From NCBI GenBank assembly GCA_019635795.1, contig JAHBYV010000001.1, positions 186,001-250,000 on the forward strand: 64,000 nucleotides of DNA, in the 5' to 3' direction. Each line of letters opens with the position of its first letter. The first letter of the stretch is position 1. The stretch is from Rhizobiaceae bacterium. Lineage in GTDB: Bacteria; Pseudomonadota; Alphaproteobacteria; Rhizobiales; Rhizobiaceae. This document shows positions 18,164 to 27,743 of the stretch, piece after piece. The notes under the pieces were generated by a model. That model saw nothing but the letters and a program-made list of their open reading frames with translations. It ran no database searches and was not told the origin of the DNA. Made by a program: the position numbers and the translations under genes.

Positions 18164-18201
18164 CCCGCCTTGCGATCAGCGTTTCGCAAGGCGGGTTTTC
18201 T
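18164..18201 (+). terminator. Rho-independent terminator
   Basis: A 12-bp perfect stem, CCCGCCTTGCGA with TCGCAAGGCGGG, an 8-base loop and TTTTCTT. It ends the 13.3-18.1 kb amino-sugar operon before the convergent flippase gene. Confidence 0.9.
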
Positions 18202-18227
18202 TATGCGGATTCATAGTTCGATGAATT

Positions 18228-19811
18228 TTATCGAGCTTTAGGCAGGAAACGCCGCAGCATTGCCGGGAAGCGTTCTTCCGGTACGAGAGTCAGAAGCGCA
18301 TACAGGGAATGAATGCTGCAAGCAGCAGTCACGGCTAGACCGAGCCCGAGCGACAGCCAGCCATCGAGATAGAAGAACCCGGCGCACACAATCGCTGATG
18401 CCGCGACATAAAGCGCGCCAAGCTGAAGGTTTATTTGCGACCAGCGGAAACCGCTCAGATGCTTCGCAATCACCCAGACAATGAGCGTGTGCCATATGTA
18501 CAAGCCGAAGAAAGCGGCACCGGCCCCGACAGGACCCAAACGCTTGACCAGAAGCCAGGCCAGGCCAACCTGGACAAGCGCTGCTGCAAGTTCGGTCCAG
18601 AAAAAGAGCCGTTGCTCATTCTTGGCAAGAATGATGAAGCCCATCGGCCAGGAAATAATGCGAAGCATCATGCCCAGACAAAACCAGCGCAGGATGTCCA
18701 CAGCCGGGTTGAACTCCGCCGAGTAGAATAGGTGCACCACGAAAGGCGCTAGCGTGAGCGTGGCGATAAGTCCGGGGCCTGCGAGCAGGATGGAAACTTG
18801 CGTCTGTTCATTGACGAGCCGGTTGCACTGCTGGTTGTCGTGCGCGACCTCAGTAAGTCTCGGGTAAAAGTCCACACCCATGGCCTGAAGGATAAACCCG
18901 GCATAAAGCGAAGCGATGGCCCAGGCAGCCTGATAGAGGCCAGCAGCAGCCAAACCCGATTCTGTGGTTACGATGATCCTGACTGCATAGGCCGCGCCAA
19001 GCACAAACAGCCCATTCACCATAAAAACCAGTCCGAGTCGCAGGATGGCGCGGGATTCGGCGGTAATCTCCTGCTTTCGCAGCGGCACCAGCCCCCTGTC
19101 GATTTTCCGGGCGAACCACCAACCAAGTGCGGCAAGCAATCCTGCGTCGATTATCAGCGCTGGAACGATGCCTTGTTTGCCGAAGGTCCAGATCAGGCAA
19201 ACGAAGCAGAGCGCCCCCAGAACCGCCGTCAATATGTGGACGCGAGCGAGGTCACCGATACGGCGAAGCCCTTGCAACGCCGCTATCTGGCCGAATGCCA
19301 GAATCCGCAGAAGCACAGCAAGCGAAACAAGCGCCACTCCTACCGCAAAACCAGTATTTCCGAATGTCACCGTTGAGATAGGCAGGGCAAAAATCACGAG
19401 AATTGCAGCACCTAACAAGCCCAGGCCCAAGGATAGCCAGTGCAAGGCGGATGCGGTCGCCGCGACGCGGCGTGAGTCGCCGGCTCCGTTAGCTTCTGCA
19501 ATTTGACGAACACCAGCGCTGAGCAGACCGCTGCCCGCAAGGCCTTGCGTAAACTCAATGATCGACCAGAACAGCCCTATAAGGCCCACACCGTCTGGCC
19601 CGAGCCAAACAGCAGCCGCCTTATTGCGCACTACCGAAAAGACAAGGCCAACGAGTGACGATCCAGCGATCGTGGCGCTGGATTTGAATATTTGAAGGTA
19701 GGAGCGTTCGCCCTCTGGCGGCGTTTCAGGCGCGTCGCCACCTGGGAGGTTTTCATCTTTTGGCACTGAATTTTCCGAGATGGCTGCCGTCTTGTTCTCT
19801 GCCAGGCTCAT
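18228..19811 (-). CDS. wzx: Wzx-type polysaccharide flippase
   Basis: Inner-membrane MOP/MVF-superfamily protein of 527 residues with about 12-14 hydrophobic helices after a 40-residue hydrophilic N-terminus. SSATIAGSSLVGLVFSVVRNKAAAVWLGPDGVG is the family's first helix pair and AGSGLLSAGVRQIAEA follows. Such proteins flip undecaprenyl-PP-linked repeat units to the periplasm, where the Wzy-like protein would polymerise them. The start overlaps the stop of the ExoF/Wza-like gene (ATGA at 19808-19811), tying flippase to export. Confidence 0.85.
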   Translation of the reverse strand: MSLAENKTAAISENSVPKDENLPGGDAPETPPEGERSYLQIFKSSATIAGSSLVGLVFSVVRNKAAAVWLGPDGVGLIGLFWSIIEFTQGLAGSGLLSAGVRQIAEANGAGDSRRVAATASALHWLSLGLGLLGAAILVIFALPISTVTFGNTGFAVGVALVSLAVLLRILAFGQIAALQGLRRIGDLARVHILTAVLGALCFVCLIWTFGKQGIVPALIIDAGLLAALGWWFARKIDRGLVPLRKQEITAESRAILRLGLVFMVNGLFVLGAAYAVRIIVTTESGLAAAGLYQAAWAIASLYAGFILQAMGVDFYPRLTEVAHDNQQCNRLVNEQTQVSILLAGPGLIATLTLAPFVVHLFYSAEFNPAVDILRWFCLGMMLRIISWPMGFIILAKNEQRLFFWTELAAALVQVGLAWLLVKRLGPVGAGAAFFGLYIWHTLIVWVIAKHLSGFRWSQINLQLGALYVAASAIVCAGFFYLDGWLSLGLGLAVTAACSIHSLYALLTLVPEERFPAMLRRFLPKAR

Positions 19812-21100
19812 TGGCTTGCTGATGTGCCTGTCCGGCGGGTGTCATCTTCTGGAAGAAGCGCCGTGCCTGGTGGTAGCTTGAGACGTAGATTCACGACGTC
19901 GCCAGGCTGAAGCAGGGTCGTTTCATCGGCTTCGATTTGCGACGCTTTTCCGTCCACCACGCGCACCACTGTCAACGTCATCGCGGGACCGCTGGCACCC
20001 TCTTCGGAAGGCGAAGATATGGAGTCGACAAGCAGCCTTTGCGTAACGTCACGTCGTAGGCGCGCCTGATCCAGCAGGGTACGAGTGTCCTGGATCTCGC
20101 GAGCAACTTCCGAACGGCGTCGATCTTTAAGTGCATCCAGATTTCGCATGGCTTCTGCTGCGCCCTGGCGGGCGCGCATGATGGCGGTTGTCTGGTCAAG
20201 AGCGTCAGATTTGAAGCCGCTTACAATGCGTTCCATTTCCGACTTGCGCGATGCAACTGCGAAACCCTTGTCCACCAGCTTTGCAACGCCCTCAAGCTCC
20301 TTCTCGGCGCTCACCACGCCCTGCTCAGATGCAACGCGTTTCTGTTCAAGAACCGATATTTCCTGCTCGAACAGATCATGGAGTTCGTTCAAGGATTTAG
20401 ACTGACGGGCGAGTTCTTCATTGCGGGCTTCAAACAGCATTCGTTCGCGCGCAAATACTTCGTCGGCCGCTAAACGATCGGCCTCTGGCATGTTCGGAAA
20501 GTTGATTTCGCTCGCCCCGTCAAGCTCAGCCTGAAGCCGTGCAATGCGGGCAGAGGTGCGCACGATTTCGTCGTTGGTGTTCCTCAGTTCGCTGATCATG
20601 CGAATGGTGCCGCCTCCACCTTCCAGTGATCGACGTTCACCACCCGCAATTGCAATAGCCTGCAAGACGGTCATGCCTTCCCGAAATCTGTAGTCGCCGG
20701 GGCGGGCTACGTCGCCCGCTACATACACGGGCGGATATTCGATGATCTCAACAGAAACTTCCGGTTTGTTGACGAGGCCGGTGCTTTTTTGAAGGCGGGC
20801 AGCAACTTCATCAGCAAATGCCTGAGTATCCATATCACCGATAGAGATTTCTCCCACAACTGGCAGCGAAATATTGCCTGAATGCGAAATGGTGAATTCG
20901 CCGCCTAGTGCAGCCCACTCTTCATATTCACTCCTCACAGGAATCCACTGGATGACCTTCAGTCTTATCCTGGTCTGAGGGGCGAGGTCTGCGGCATTTG
21001 CCCCGGTTGTTCCCATTGCCATAGCCAGCGCGAGTGTAGCGCTTATTGAAACCCTGCGCCCCAATCGAATTGATTTGATAAAGCCGCTACCAAAGCCCAT
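19808..21100 (-). CDS. polysaccharide export protein, ExoF/Wza family
   Basis: 430 residues from the ATG at 21100, which has CAGG eight bases upstream; the TTG frame start at 21160 is less likely. A signal peptide (about residues 10-35, ending ANA-AD) leads to a Poly_export (Wza N-terminal) domain with GEFTISHSGNISLPVVGEI. An SLBB-like stretch begins VAGDVARPGDYRFREGMTVLQAIAIAGG. A long coiled coil (about 180-350) and a short C-terminal beta domain follow, an arrangement like rhizobial ExoF rather than the lipoprotein Wza, and no lipobox Cys is seen. Role: periplasmic/outer-membrane export of the polymer. Coupled to wzx. Confidence 0.85.
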   Translation of the reverse strand: MGFGSGFIKSIRLGRRVSISATLALAMAMGTTGANAADLAPQTRIRLKVIQWIPVRSEYEEWAALGGEFTISHSGNISLPVVGEISIGDMDTQAFADEVAARLQKSTGLVNKPEVSVEIIEYPPVYVAGDVARPGDYRFREGMTVLQAIAIAGGERRSLEGGGGTIRMISELRNTNDEIVRTSARIARLQAELDGASEINFPNMPEADRLAADEVFARERMLFEARNEELARQSKSLNELHDLFEQEISVLEQKRVASEQGVVSAEKELEGVAKLVDKGFAVASRKSEMERIVSGFKSDALDQTTAIMRARQGAAEAMRNLDALKDRRRSEVAREIQDTRTLLDQARLRRDVTQRLLVDSISSPSEEGASGPAMTLTVVRVVDGKASQIEADETTLLQPGDVVNLRLKLPPGTALLPEDDTRRTGTSASQ

Positions 21101-21254
21101 TTCAGTTACCTGCCGATAATTTTGCAAATAACGGCCGCCCAAGCCGTGTGAGTTTTCCAATGTGCGTCAAAGTTGTGACTTTTGTTAGTTGCCGCGTTGG
21201 CTACGGGCCTAGTCCTTTGTGTTAATCTTAATAGATTGTACTAAGCCAATTGCA

Positions 21255-22148
21255 CTACGCGGCGCGATTGCGCCCGTTTGCAGGGGAAGGTAATCGACCC
21301 AGTTCGTCAAGCACAACCCGCAGACTGCTTCGCCAATCGGGGCGTGTAATACCAAAAACCGTTTCGATCGACGTGCAGTCCAATCTTGAGTTGATTGGCC
21401 GCTTCGCTGGCGTGGGGTATTCAGCCGTAGTAATCTCTTCAACCATAGTTGCCGTGCCGGACTGCATGAAGATTTCGCGCGCAAATTGCGCCCAGCTAAC
21501 ATCCGGCATTCCTGCAAAATGAAAAATGCCGCCCACTTTCGGGCCGGTTGTCATGCGCAAAGCCATCCGGAAAATCGCGTCCGCTATGTCTGCGGCTGAG
21601 GTGGGGCCGCCAGTTTGATCGGCCACTACTCTCAACCTGTCGCGTTCAGCCCCCAGGCGCAGCATGGTCTTTACAAAGTTCGACCCGTGGGCGGAGAACA
21701 CCCACGAAGTTCGCAATATCGCCCATTGGCCTCCGGCAGCCATAACACCTTCTTCGCCACGGCGCTTCGAGCGGCCATAAGCGTTTTGAGGCGCGCAACG
21801 GTCATCGGGCTTCCAGGGCGCGTCGCCACTGCCATCAAACACATAATCAGTTGAGATGTGGATGCAGGGAATGCCTCGCACAGCCGCCGCATTCGCAATG
21901 GCGCCGGGTGCCTTGCCGTTGATAATATTTGAGAGGACTTTGTCTTTCTCGGCCTGATCGACTGCAGTGTAAGCCGCCGCATTAACGATGACATCGGCAT
22001 CTGTTTCTTCGACAAGGCGGGCGCAGGCTCGCGGGTCTACCAGATCGGCGTTCGGCCTTCCCAATGCTGTAATCGAAACGCCATCAGGAACGCGGCGAAC
22101 CATTTCCGTCGCCACTTGCCCGGAGCGCCCGAACATCAGGATATTCAT
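21255..22148 (-). CDS. rfbD: dTDP-4-dehydrorhamnose reductase
   Basis: A 297-residue SDR enzyme that reduces dTDP-4-keto-L-rhamnose to dTDP-L-rhamnose with NAD(P)H, the last step of the pathway. [16 protein letters not shown] is the N-terminal cofactor site, [12 protein letters not shown] (about 56-67) is a family signature, and [10 protein letters not shown] with [11 protein letters not shown] holds the catalytic Thr/Tyr/Lys. The start overlaps the rfbB stop. Last of the coupled regulator-rfbC-rfbB-rfbD series; the export gene begins about 150 bases downstream. Confidence 0.94.
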   Translation of the reverse strand: MNILMFGRSGQVATEMVRRVPDGVSITALGRPNADLVDPRACARLVEETDADVIVNAAAYTAVDQAEKDKVLSNIINGKAPGAIANAAAVRGIPCIHISTDYVFDGSGDAPWKPDDRCAPQNAYGRSKRRGEEGVMAAGGQWAILRTSWVFSAHGSNFVKTMLRLGAERDRLRVVADQTGGPTSAADIADAIFRMALRMTTGPKVGGIFHFAGMPDVSWAQFAREIFMQSGTATMVEEITTAEYPTPAKRPINSRLDCTSIETVFGITRPDWRSSLRVVLDELGRLPSPANGRNRAA

Positions 22149-23185
22149 GCTACCTTACCCAGCCTCTGGTTTACACCGGGGCGATCATGCAACGCGCGCC
22201 ACCAGCGCTCGTTCTGGAGGTACCAATCCACGGTTTGCTCCAAACCTTCCGCGAGCGTGTAGGAGGGTCGCCAGCCAAGCTCAGTGCGCATACGCGTTGG
22301 ATCAATAGCATATCGCAAATCATGACCCGGTCGGTCGGTCACGTAGGTAATTAGGTCCGCGTGAGGCTTGGCAGATGGCCTGCGCCGGTCGAGAATTTCG
22401 CAAAGCATCCGAACAAGATCGATGTTTCTGGCTTCGCTATCGCCACCGATATTATAGCTGCGCCCGGTCTCGCCCTTTGTCAGAACCGTCAAAAGCGCTT
22501 CTGCATGATCTTCAACATGCAGCCAGTCGCGAACATTCTCGCCCTTTCCGTAAACCGGTATTGGTTGACCGGCCATCGCCTTCAGGATCACGACCGGGAT
22601 CAATTTTTCCGGAAACTGATAGGGGCCATAATTGTTGGAACAATTGGTCAGGACAACCGGTAGGCCATACGTTTCATGCCAAGCCCGAACGAGATGGTCC
22701 GACGACGCTTTTGACGCAGAATAGGGGCTGCGCGGCGAATATGGAGTGTCTTCAGTAAACTCACCGGTTTCACCGAGTGAGCCGAACACTTCATCGGTAG
22801 AAACGTGGTGAAACCTGAAATCCGATGGGCGGCCTTTGCCTTCCCAATACGCACGTGCTGCTTCGAGGAGTGTTCCCGTCCCAATGACGTTGGTGTTGAG
22901 AAACGCCAGCGGACCGTCAATCGAGCGGTCTACATGGCTTTCGGCAGCCAGATGGAGCACGGCATCCGGCTCATGCATATAAAATATCCGATTGAGCGCG
23001 TTGCGGTCGCAAATATCTGCATGTTCAAAGGAATACTTTGGAGAGTCCGCAACAGACGCGACATTGTCGACGCAGCCCGCATAGGTCAGCGCGTCAAGGT
23101 TCACAATTTCTATACCGCGCGCGATCGCCTTACGCACAACTGCAGAACCAATAAACCCGCAGCCCCCCGTCACAAGAATTTTCAT
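22145..23185 (-). CDS. rfbB: dTDP-glucose 4,6-dehydratase
   Basis: 346-residue SDR enzyme, second step to dTDP-rhamnose. [18 protein letters not shown] is the NAD site, [15 protein letters not shown] and [13 protein letters not shown] (with the catalytic Asp-Glu pair) and [22 protein letters not shown] follow. The ATG at 23185 is preceded by GAGGG and starts at the conserved N-terminus; the longer frame to 23338 merely overlaps rfbC in another frame. Ten bases separate it from rfbC. Confidence 0.95.
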   Translation of the reverse strand: MKILVTGGCGFIGSAVVRKAIARGIEIVNLDALTYAGCVDNVASVADSPKYSFEHADICDRNALNRIFYMHEPDAVLHLAAESHVDRSIDGPLAFLNTNVIGTGTLLEAARAYWEGKGRPSDFRFHHVSTDEVFGSLGETGEFTEDTPYSPRSPYSASKASSDHLVRAWHETYGLPVVLTNCSNNYGPYQFPEKLIPVVILKAMAGQPIPVYGKGENVRDWLHVEDHAEALLTVLTKGETGRSYNIGGDSEARNIDLVRMLCEILDRRRPSAKPHADLITYVTDRPGHDLRYAIDPTRMRTELGWRPSYTLAEGLEQTVDWYLQNERWWRALHDRPGVNQRLGKVA

Positions 23186-23195
23186 GTGATGTCCC

Positions 23196-23741
23196 TCAGC
23201 TTGAAAGGTCGCGCAACAATGGCGCGTTTGCGTCCTTCTCCGACAAGATAGCATCCTTCGGATCAATGCCCCAATCAATGCCAATCTGCGGGTCGTCAAA
23301 ACGCACGGAGCGCTCATGCGTCGGCGCGTAAAAATCACTGCATTTGTAAACCACTTCCGTATCCGGTTCGCGCGTCACAAAACCGTGTAGAAACCCGGCC
23401 GGAATAAACAATTGGTGCATGTTCTGCGCGCTGAGCAGCGCACCGGTCCAGCGGCCCCAGGTCGCAGAACCGGGGCGTATGTCAACAGCTACATCGAATA
23501 CTGACCCGCGCACAACCCGCACCAGCTTGGCCTGAGCATACGGGTCAAGCTGGCAGTGAAGGCCGCGTACGGTACCGGTTTGGCGCGAAAGCGATTGATT
23601 TTCCTGTACGAAATCAATGTCCAGGCCAGCATCAATCAGTTTAGCGCGATGCCACGTTTCCACAAAATGTCCGCGGGCATCTTCAAATTTACGCGGCTCC
23701 AGAAGGAGCACGCCGGGCAGGTTGGTTTGTGTGACCTTCAC
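23196..23741 (-). CDS. rfbC: dTDP-4-dehydrorhamnose 3,5-epimerase
   Basis: 181-residue cupin enzyme, third step to dTDP-rhamnose. [36 protein letters not shown] includes the catalytic His in RGLH and the substrate-binding Lys; [11 protein letters not shown] and [12 protein letters not shown] are also conserved. Starts at GTG with GAGG just upstream. It lies six bases after the LuxR-type regulator stop, so regulator and rhamnose genes are almost certainly co-transcribed. Confidence 0.94.
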   Translation of the reverse strand: MKVTQTNLPGVLLLEPRKFEDARGHFVETWHRAKLIDAGLDIDFVQENQSLSRQTGTVRGLHCQLDPYAQAKLVRVVRGSVFDVAVDIRPGSATWGRWTGALLSAQNMHQLFIPAGFLHGFVTREPDTEVVYKCSDFYAPTHERSVRFDDPQIGIDWGIDPKDAILSEKDANAPLLRDLSS

Positions 23742-23747
23742 GGCGCC

Positions 23748-24524
23748 TCACCCGCGCGCCTGATTTTGGCGCTCATCTTCAGACGTATTGGCAGGGGTGC
23801 GATATTGCGCAAAATGGCTGCGGAACCGGGCCGCCGCCTCGGTGCGATTGTGTGAGCCAAGTTTGCTGATGATATTGTGCAGATGGATTTTGACCGTGTG
23901 CTCGGAGATACGGCACTCAGCCGCGATTGCTTTATTCTGCAACCCTTGGGATACCAATGCAAGTATCTGTGTTTCCCGATTGGTCAGGTTTGCCAGCTCA
24001 CCCGGCCGGTTGGCGGGCGAGGCGAAAGGATCGGGACCCGGATACGTCTCAACCTTGCGTTGTTGGGATAGGAAATTTTGAACCATCGCAGGCGGCAGAT
24101 ATTCGCCGCCGGTCAGCAGCAGTCGGACCACGGAAAGCCAGACATCCAGTTGTAGGTTCATCGGCAAAACGGATCGTACAGCCTTATTGGAAATGATGTC
24201 CCGAATGCTGAGGTTTGAATTCGCCGGGTCCGCTTGCATAAGCGCCAATGCAGCGTATGGGTGCCGGCGGCTCAACGCAGTCGCATTTGCTTCCACCTCG
24301 GAAAGGTAGACAGGATCAACAAGGATAAGTGAGACGGGATTTTGCGTTTCGCCCAAAGTCTCTTCAACACTTGTCGTCAGCTCAACGTCAATCCAGGGAA
24401 ATTCGCGTTGCAGCGCTCCAACAATGCTGTCCGAAACATTCAAGGAAATAAACAGCAGCGTTCTGCGCGCTTCTGCACGGTCCGTACCCCGCGGCGATTG
24501 CTCTGTTGGCGTTATACCGTCCAT
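23748..24524 (-). CDS. LuxR/NarL-family regulator with atypical receiver
   Basis: About 258 residues from the ATG at 24524 (an upstream TTG at 24575 would give 275). The C-terminal LuxR helix-turn-helix is clear: LTNRETQILALVSQGLQNKAIAAECRISEHTVKIHLHNIISKLG with NRTEAA. The N-terminal half resembles a receiver fold (LILVDP has an Asp at the phosphorylation-strand position), but the first strand LLFISLNVSD lacks the usual acidic pair and the conserved C-terminal Lys is not evident. It may therefore work without phosphorylation. It leads the rfbCBD operon and faces rfbA across a repeat-rich region, so autoregulation and control of exopolysaccharide are likely but inferred. Confidence 0.8.
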   Translation of the reverse strand: MDGITPTEQSPRGTDRAEARRTLLFISLNVSDSIVGALQREFPWIDVELTTSVEETLGETQNPVSLILVDPVYLSEVEANATALSRRHPYAALALMQADPANSNLSIRDIISNKAVRSVLPMNLQLDVWLSVVRLLLTGGEYLPPAMVQNFLSQQRKVETYPGPDPFASPANRPGELANLTNRETQILALVSQGLQNKAIAAECRISEHTVKIHLHNIISKLGSHNRTEAAARFRSHFAQYRTPANTSEDERQNQARG

Positions 24525-24954
24525 GCTGTCACTCGTACCCAAGTCTTTGAATGAACCGAGACCTCGCGGTTTCAAGGTTCAATCCCCAATGTCCATTGCC
24601 GATCATAGACAGGTGTGGCCGGGAGTTCGACGGAGCCAATGGGATTAAAACCGTCTCTTTGGGCTAGGTCGTGGGGTGGTGCAGGGTGACATAGTGGTTA
24701 GTCCGAACGGACTAGTAACGGGTTATTCTCCATGGTGACGAACACTCATTCCGCAACGTCACACAGGCATTGAACTGTAGAATCAACTCTGTATATCAGC
24801 TCATATCAGAATGTGCGGTCTGAGCTGGGCGGTATGGGGTGTAGCTGGTGCTACCCTGCTAAATCCAATGGATTAGTCTCACTCAACGAAGCTTTGGCTT
24901 ACGCAAAGCAGATTGCTCAAGCACATTTGTGGCGGCTATGGGAGTAGGGTGGCG
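24525..24954. promoter_or_regulatory. 430-bp divergent control region, regulator / rfbA
   Basis: No gene seen. Inverted repeats are TAGTCCG-AA-CGGACTA (24699-24714), GTAGC-TGGT-GCTAC (24841-24854), AATCC-AAT-GGATT (24862-24874) and GCTTTG-GCTTACG-CAAAGC (24891-24909). The first is the size and symmetry expected of a LuxR-family operator; the last three lie in the probable rfbA leader and could be operators or RNA hairpins. Confidence 0.5.
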
Positions 24955-25830
24955 ATGAAGGGTATTATTCTGGCGGGTGGAAGCGGCACACGCCTGTATC
25001 CGCTTACGATAGCGGTTTCGAAGCAGATATTGCCGATCTACGACAAGCCGATGATATATTATCCGCTCAGCGTTCTGATGCTGGCAGGTATCCGCGAAAT
25101 ACTCATCATTTCGACCAGCCGTGATCTGCCCAGCTTTCAGGCGCTGCTTGGAGATGGGTCAGACTTCGGTATAAAACTGGACTATGCGGTGCAGGAGCAT
25201 CCCAATGGATTGGCCGAAGCGTTTATCATAGGTCGCGAATTCATCGGGGATGGCAGTGTAGCCATGGTGCTCGGCGATAATCTGTTTTTCGGGCACGGTT
25301 TGCCGGAGATCTGCATTGAGGCTGCACAACGCACGAGCGGCGCGACTGTGTTTGCCTATCAGGTCGATGAGCCGGAGCGTTATGGCATTGTCGCTTTCGA
25401 TGCGAAAACCGGGGTGGCAACTGACATTGAAGAAAAGCCTGCAAAGCCAAAATCCAATTGGGCTGTGACCGGGCTGTATTTCTATGACAATGACGTTGTG
25501 GACATAGCCGCCTCCATCAAGCCTTCAGCGCGCGGCGAGCTGGAAATTACGTCGGTCAACAACATCTATCTCGAACGGGGAGATTTGAATGTGGCGCGGC
25601 TGGGCCGAGGCTTTGCATGGCTCGACACAGGCACTTGCGAAAGCTTGTTCGACGCAGCTTCTTTCGTGCGCTCGATAGAACGGCGACAGGGATTTCAGAT
25701 CGCTTGCCCGGAAGAGATTGCGCTTGGTCAAAAATGGCTTGAGGCTGAACAGGTACTGAAGAGAGCAGACCAGTTGGGAAAGACCGCATACGCAACTTAT
25801 CTTCGGAACATTGCCTCAGCCGCCACCTGA
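24955..25830 (+). CDS. rfbA: glucose-1-phosphate thymidylyltransferase
   Basis: 291 residues; makes dTDP-glucose from dTTP and glucose-1-phosphate, the entry step to dTDP-rhamnose. [18 protein letters not shown] is the nucleotidyltransferase signature, with [23 protein letters not shown]-type [13 protein letters not shown] and [25 protein letters not shown] following. The ATG at 24955 is chosen for homology and the GGGAGTAGGG just upstream. It faces rfbCBD and their regulator, so the four rml genes are split into two divergent units. Its stop codon abuts that of the convergent receiver gene. Confidence 0.95.
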   Translation: MKGIILAGGSGTRLYPLTIAVSKQILPIYDKPMIYYPLSVLMLAGIREILIISTSRDLPSFQALLGDGSDFGIKLDYAVQEHPNGLAEAFIIGREFIGDGSVAMVLGDNLFFGHGLPEICIEAAQRTSGATVFAYQVDEPERYGIVAFDAKTGVATDIEEKPAKPKSNWAVTGLYFYDNDVVDIAASIKPSARGELEITSVNNIYLERGDLNVARLGRGFAWLDTGTCESLFDAASFVRSIERRQGFQIACPEEIALGQKWLEAEQVLKRADQLGKTAYATYLRNIASAAT

Positions 25831-26196
25831 TTAATCGAGGCGGGCAAGCCAGTTTTCCAAAGCCGTGACAAGTTCATCGACGGAGAACGGCTTTTGAATA
25901 GTCGCGTGGCCCGCCCATGCAGGATCGAGGCTCGCTTTCTCGTAGCCCGTGCAAAAAATGAAAGGAATCCCGCGCTCTGCAAGCAGTTCTGCGACGGGGT
26001 ATACTTTCTCGCCCTTCAGATTGACATCAATCACGGCGAAATCGGCTTCCACCTTTCCCGCCCAATTCAACGCATCTTCCAGAGAACCAGTGGCATGAAC
26101 GACCAGACAGCCCATTCTGGTCAATGCGTCCTTTACGTCAAGGAGCACGAAATACTCGTCCTCGACCACGAATGCCCGTTTTGGCAGCTTCCGCAT
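25831..26196 (-). CDS. single-domain response regulator (CheY-like)
   Basis: A 121-residue receiver domain with no output domain. The acidic pair is in VVEDEYFVLLDV (residues 10-21), the phospho-acceptor Asp is in FAVIDVNLKG (about 57), Thr/Tyr occurs in FCTGYEK and the conserved Lys in TIQKPFSVDEL. Rhizobial proteins of this type often relay signals from HWE/HisKA_2 kinases, as part of general stress or light sensing. No partner kinase is in the window. It lies just downstream of the carnitine genes on the same strand, which may be coincidence. Confidence 0.85.
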   Translation of the reverse strand: MRKLPKRAFVVEDEYFVLLDVKDALTRMGCLVVHATGSLEDALNWAGKVEADFAVIDVNLKGEKVYPVAELLAERGIPFIFCTGYEKASLDPAWAGHATIQKPFSVDELVTALENWLARLD

Positions 26197-26243
26197 TGGG
26201 CGACCCTCGCTCGCCGGCTCGGATCGTGTAGCATCTTTGAGAC

Positions 26244-27743
26244 CTATGCGCCATCCATCTTTATGGCTCGTATCGGCTGTCCTGCATAATCTGGTATGTC
26301 AAGCGACGCATGGCGCCCCCACATCGCTGTGAGCGCGCGGTGCAAAGACGCCCCCATATCTGAGGCCGCAGATTTTATCGTATCGACATGCAAAAGCATG
26401 TGTTCACCAGTCGCCAGAAGCTCGTCGTTTGGGCCTCCGAACATTTCATGAAGGATACGCGCCCGCTTGTTATCGTAGCCCAGCAGCCGGGTTTCCACAC
26501 GTAAAGGCTGGCCGATTTTCACTTCGCGAACATGCCGTATATGCGTTTCAACCGTGTACATGGAGCGGCCAGTTGCCAAATAATCCGGCCCCATGCCGAT
26601 ATAGCGCAGAAACGCATCGGTGGCCTCACCGAACACGTGGAGATAACGGCTCTCGGTCATGTGACCGTTGTAGTCCACGTAGTCGTCACGAACCGTATCA
26701 CTGTGAAGCGCAAGCGGCTTCCCGTGGACTTGAGTAACAGATTCTACATATGAAGCTGCGTTGCGATAGAGCTGGTTTTCATAGGCTTCCAGCGTCTCGC
26801 CAGCACCCCAGAGCTGAAATTTTAACGCCGATATGATGGCAACGAGATTGTCATCACGGATTCGCTCCAAGTCCCGAATCGAGTGATCGCCTGACTGTGC
26901 ATCGGACTGGTCAGCAATCCGGGAAATGAGTTCATCTCTCATTTCAGGAACGTTGGTCAGTTTGGTCCAAGGCCAGTCAAGCGCCGGGGCAAACTGCGCA
27001 AGAAAATGCTTCATGCCAGCTTCGCCGCCCGCAATCCGATATGTCTCGAACAGGCCCATTTGCGCCCAGCGCAAGCCGAAACCATAGCGAATGACGTCAT
27101 CAATCTGCTGGGTGGTGGCAATGCCATCGTTCACCAGCCACAAAGCTTCTCGCCATACGGCCTCAAGAAGCCGGTCAGCAATGTGGCCATCAATTTCCTT
27201 GTCTACCACAAGCGGCTTCATGCCAAGCTTCGTCAAGAAGGATCTGGCGCGCTCGACCGCCTTCTGTGATGTGGCGGGGCCGGGGACAATTTCGACCGCA
27301 GGCAAAATATAAACCGGATTGAACGGGTGGGCGACGAACATTCGTTCAGACGTCTCCATGCGCTCGGCCAGTTGCGAAGGGCGAAATCCCGAGGTCGAAG
27401 AGCCAATCAACGCATCGGAAAGGGCGAACTGTTCTATTTCGGCAAGGAGTTGTTGCTTCAGCTCAAGCCGCTCCGGTACGCTCTCCTGTATATAATCGGC
27501 ACCGCTGACAGCTTCCGCCACGCTTGAGACGAACCGCAAATTGCCTCTGGCTGGAAGTGGTGCATGTGTCAGGCGCCGGAGTGCGCGTTCAGCATTCGCG
27601 ATTACCTCATTGACCAGGCGATGTGAATCCGGACGCAGATCAAAAGCCTGAACGTCATATCCGTTTAACAGGAACCGCGCGATCCAGCCGCCACCAATGA
27701 CGCCGCCGCCAATAGCAGCCGTGATCACAGGCTTTTCAAACAT
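26244..27743 (-). CDS. lcdH: L-carnitine 3-dehydrogenase fused to thioesterase
   Basis: 499 residues. The N-terminal two thirds are a 3-hydroxyacyl-CoA-dehydrogenase-type NAD enzyme: AAIGGGVIGGGWIARFLLNGYDV holds the glycine-rich loop and SSTSGFRPSQLA plus VAHPFNPVYILP carry the catalytic His region. The C-terminal part (about 345-480) is a hot-dog thioesterase, with DYVDYNGHMTESRYLHVFGEATD as the 4HBT-type active-site stretch. This fusion is known from rhizobial L-carnitine dehydrogenases, which oxidise carnitine to 3-dehydrocarnitine, the second domain hydrolysing betainyl-CoA. Its ATG directly follows the BKACE stop, so both steps are co-translated. Confidence 0.88.
   Translation of the reverse strand: MFEKPVITAAIGGGVIGGGWIARFLLNGYDVQAFDLRPDSHRLVNEVIANAERALRRLTHAPLPARGNLRFVSSVAEAVSGADYIQESVPERLELKQQLLAEIEQFALSDALIGSSTSGFRPSQLAERMETSERMFVAHPFNPVYILPAVEIVPGPATSQKAVERARSFLTKLGMKPLVVDKEIDGHIADRLLEAVWREALWLVNDGIATTQQIDDVIRYGFGLRWAQMGLFETYRIAGGEAGMKHFLAQFAPALDWPWTKLTNVPEMRDELISRIADQSDAQSGDHSIRDLERIRDDNLVAIISALKFQLWGAGETLEAYENQLYRNAASYVESVTQVHGKPLALHSDTVRDDYVDYNGHMTESRYLHVFGEATDAFLRYIGMGPDYLATGRSMYTVETHIRHVREVKIGQPLRVETRLLGYDNKRARILHEMFGGPNDELLATGEHMLLHVDTIKSAASDMGASLHRALTAMWGRHASLDIPDYAGQPIRAIKMDGA

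Noticed and set aside
18798-19376. 192-codon plus-strand frame within the flippase gene
   Set aside because: Antisense shadow rich in Gln/Arg/Pro; the membrane protein on the other strand is convincing.
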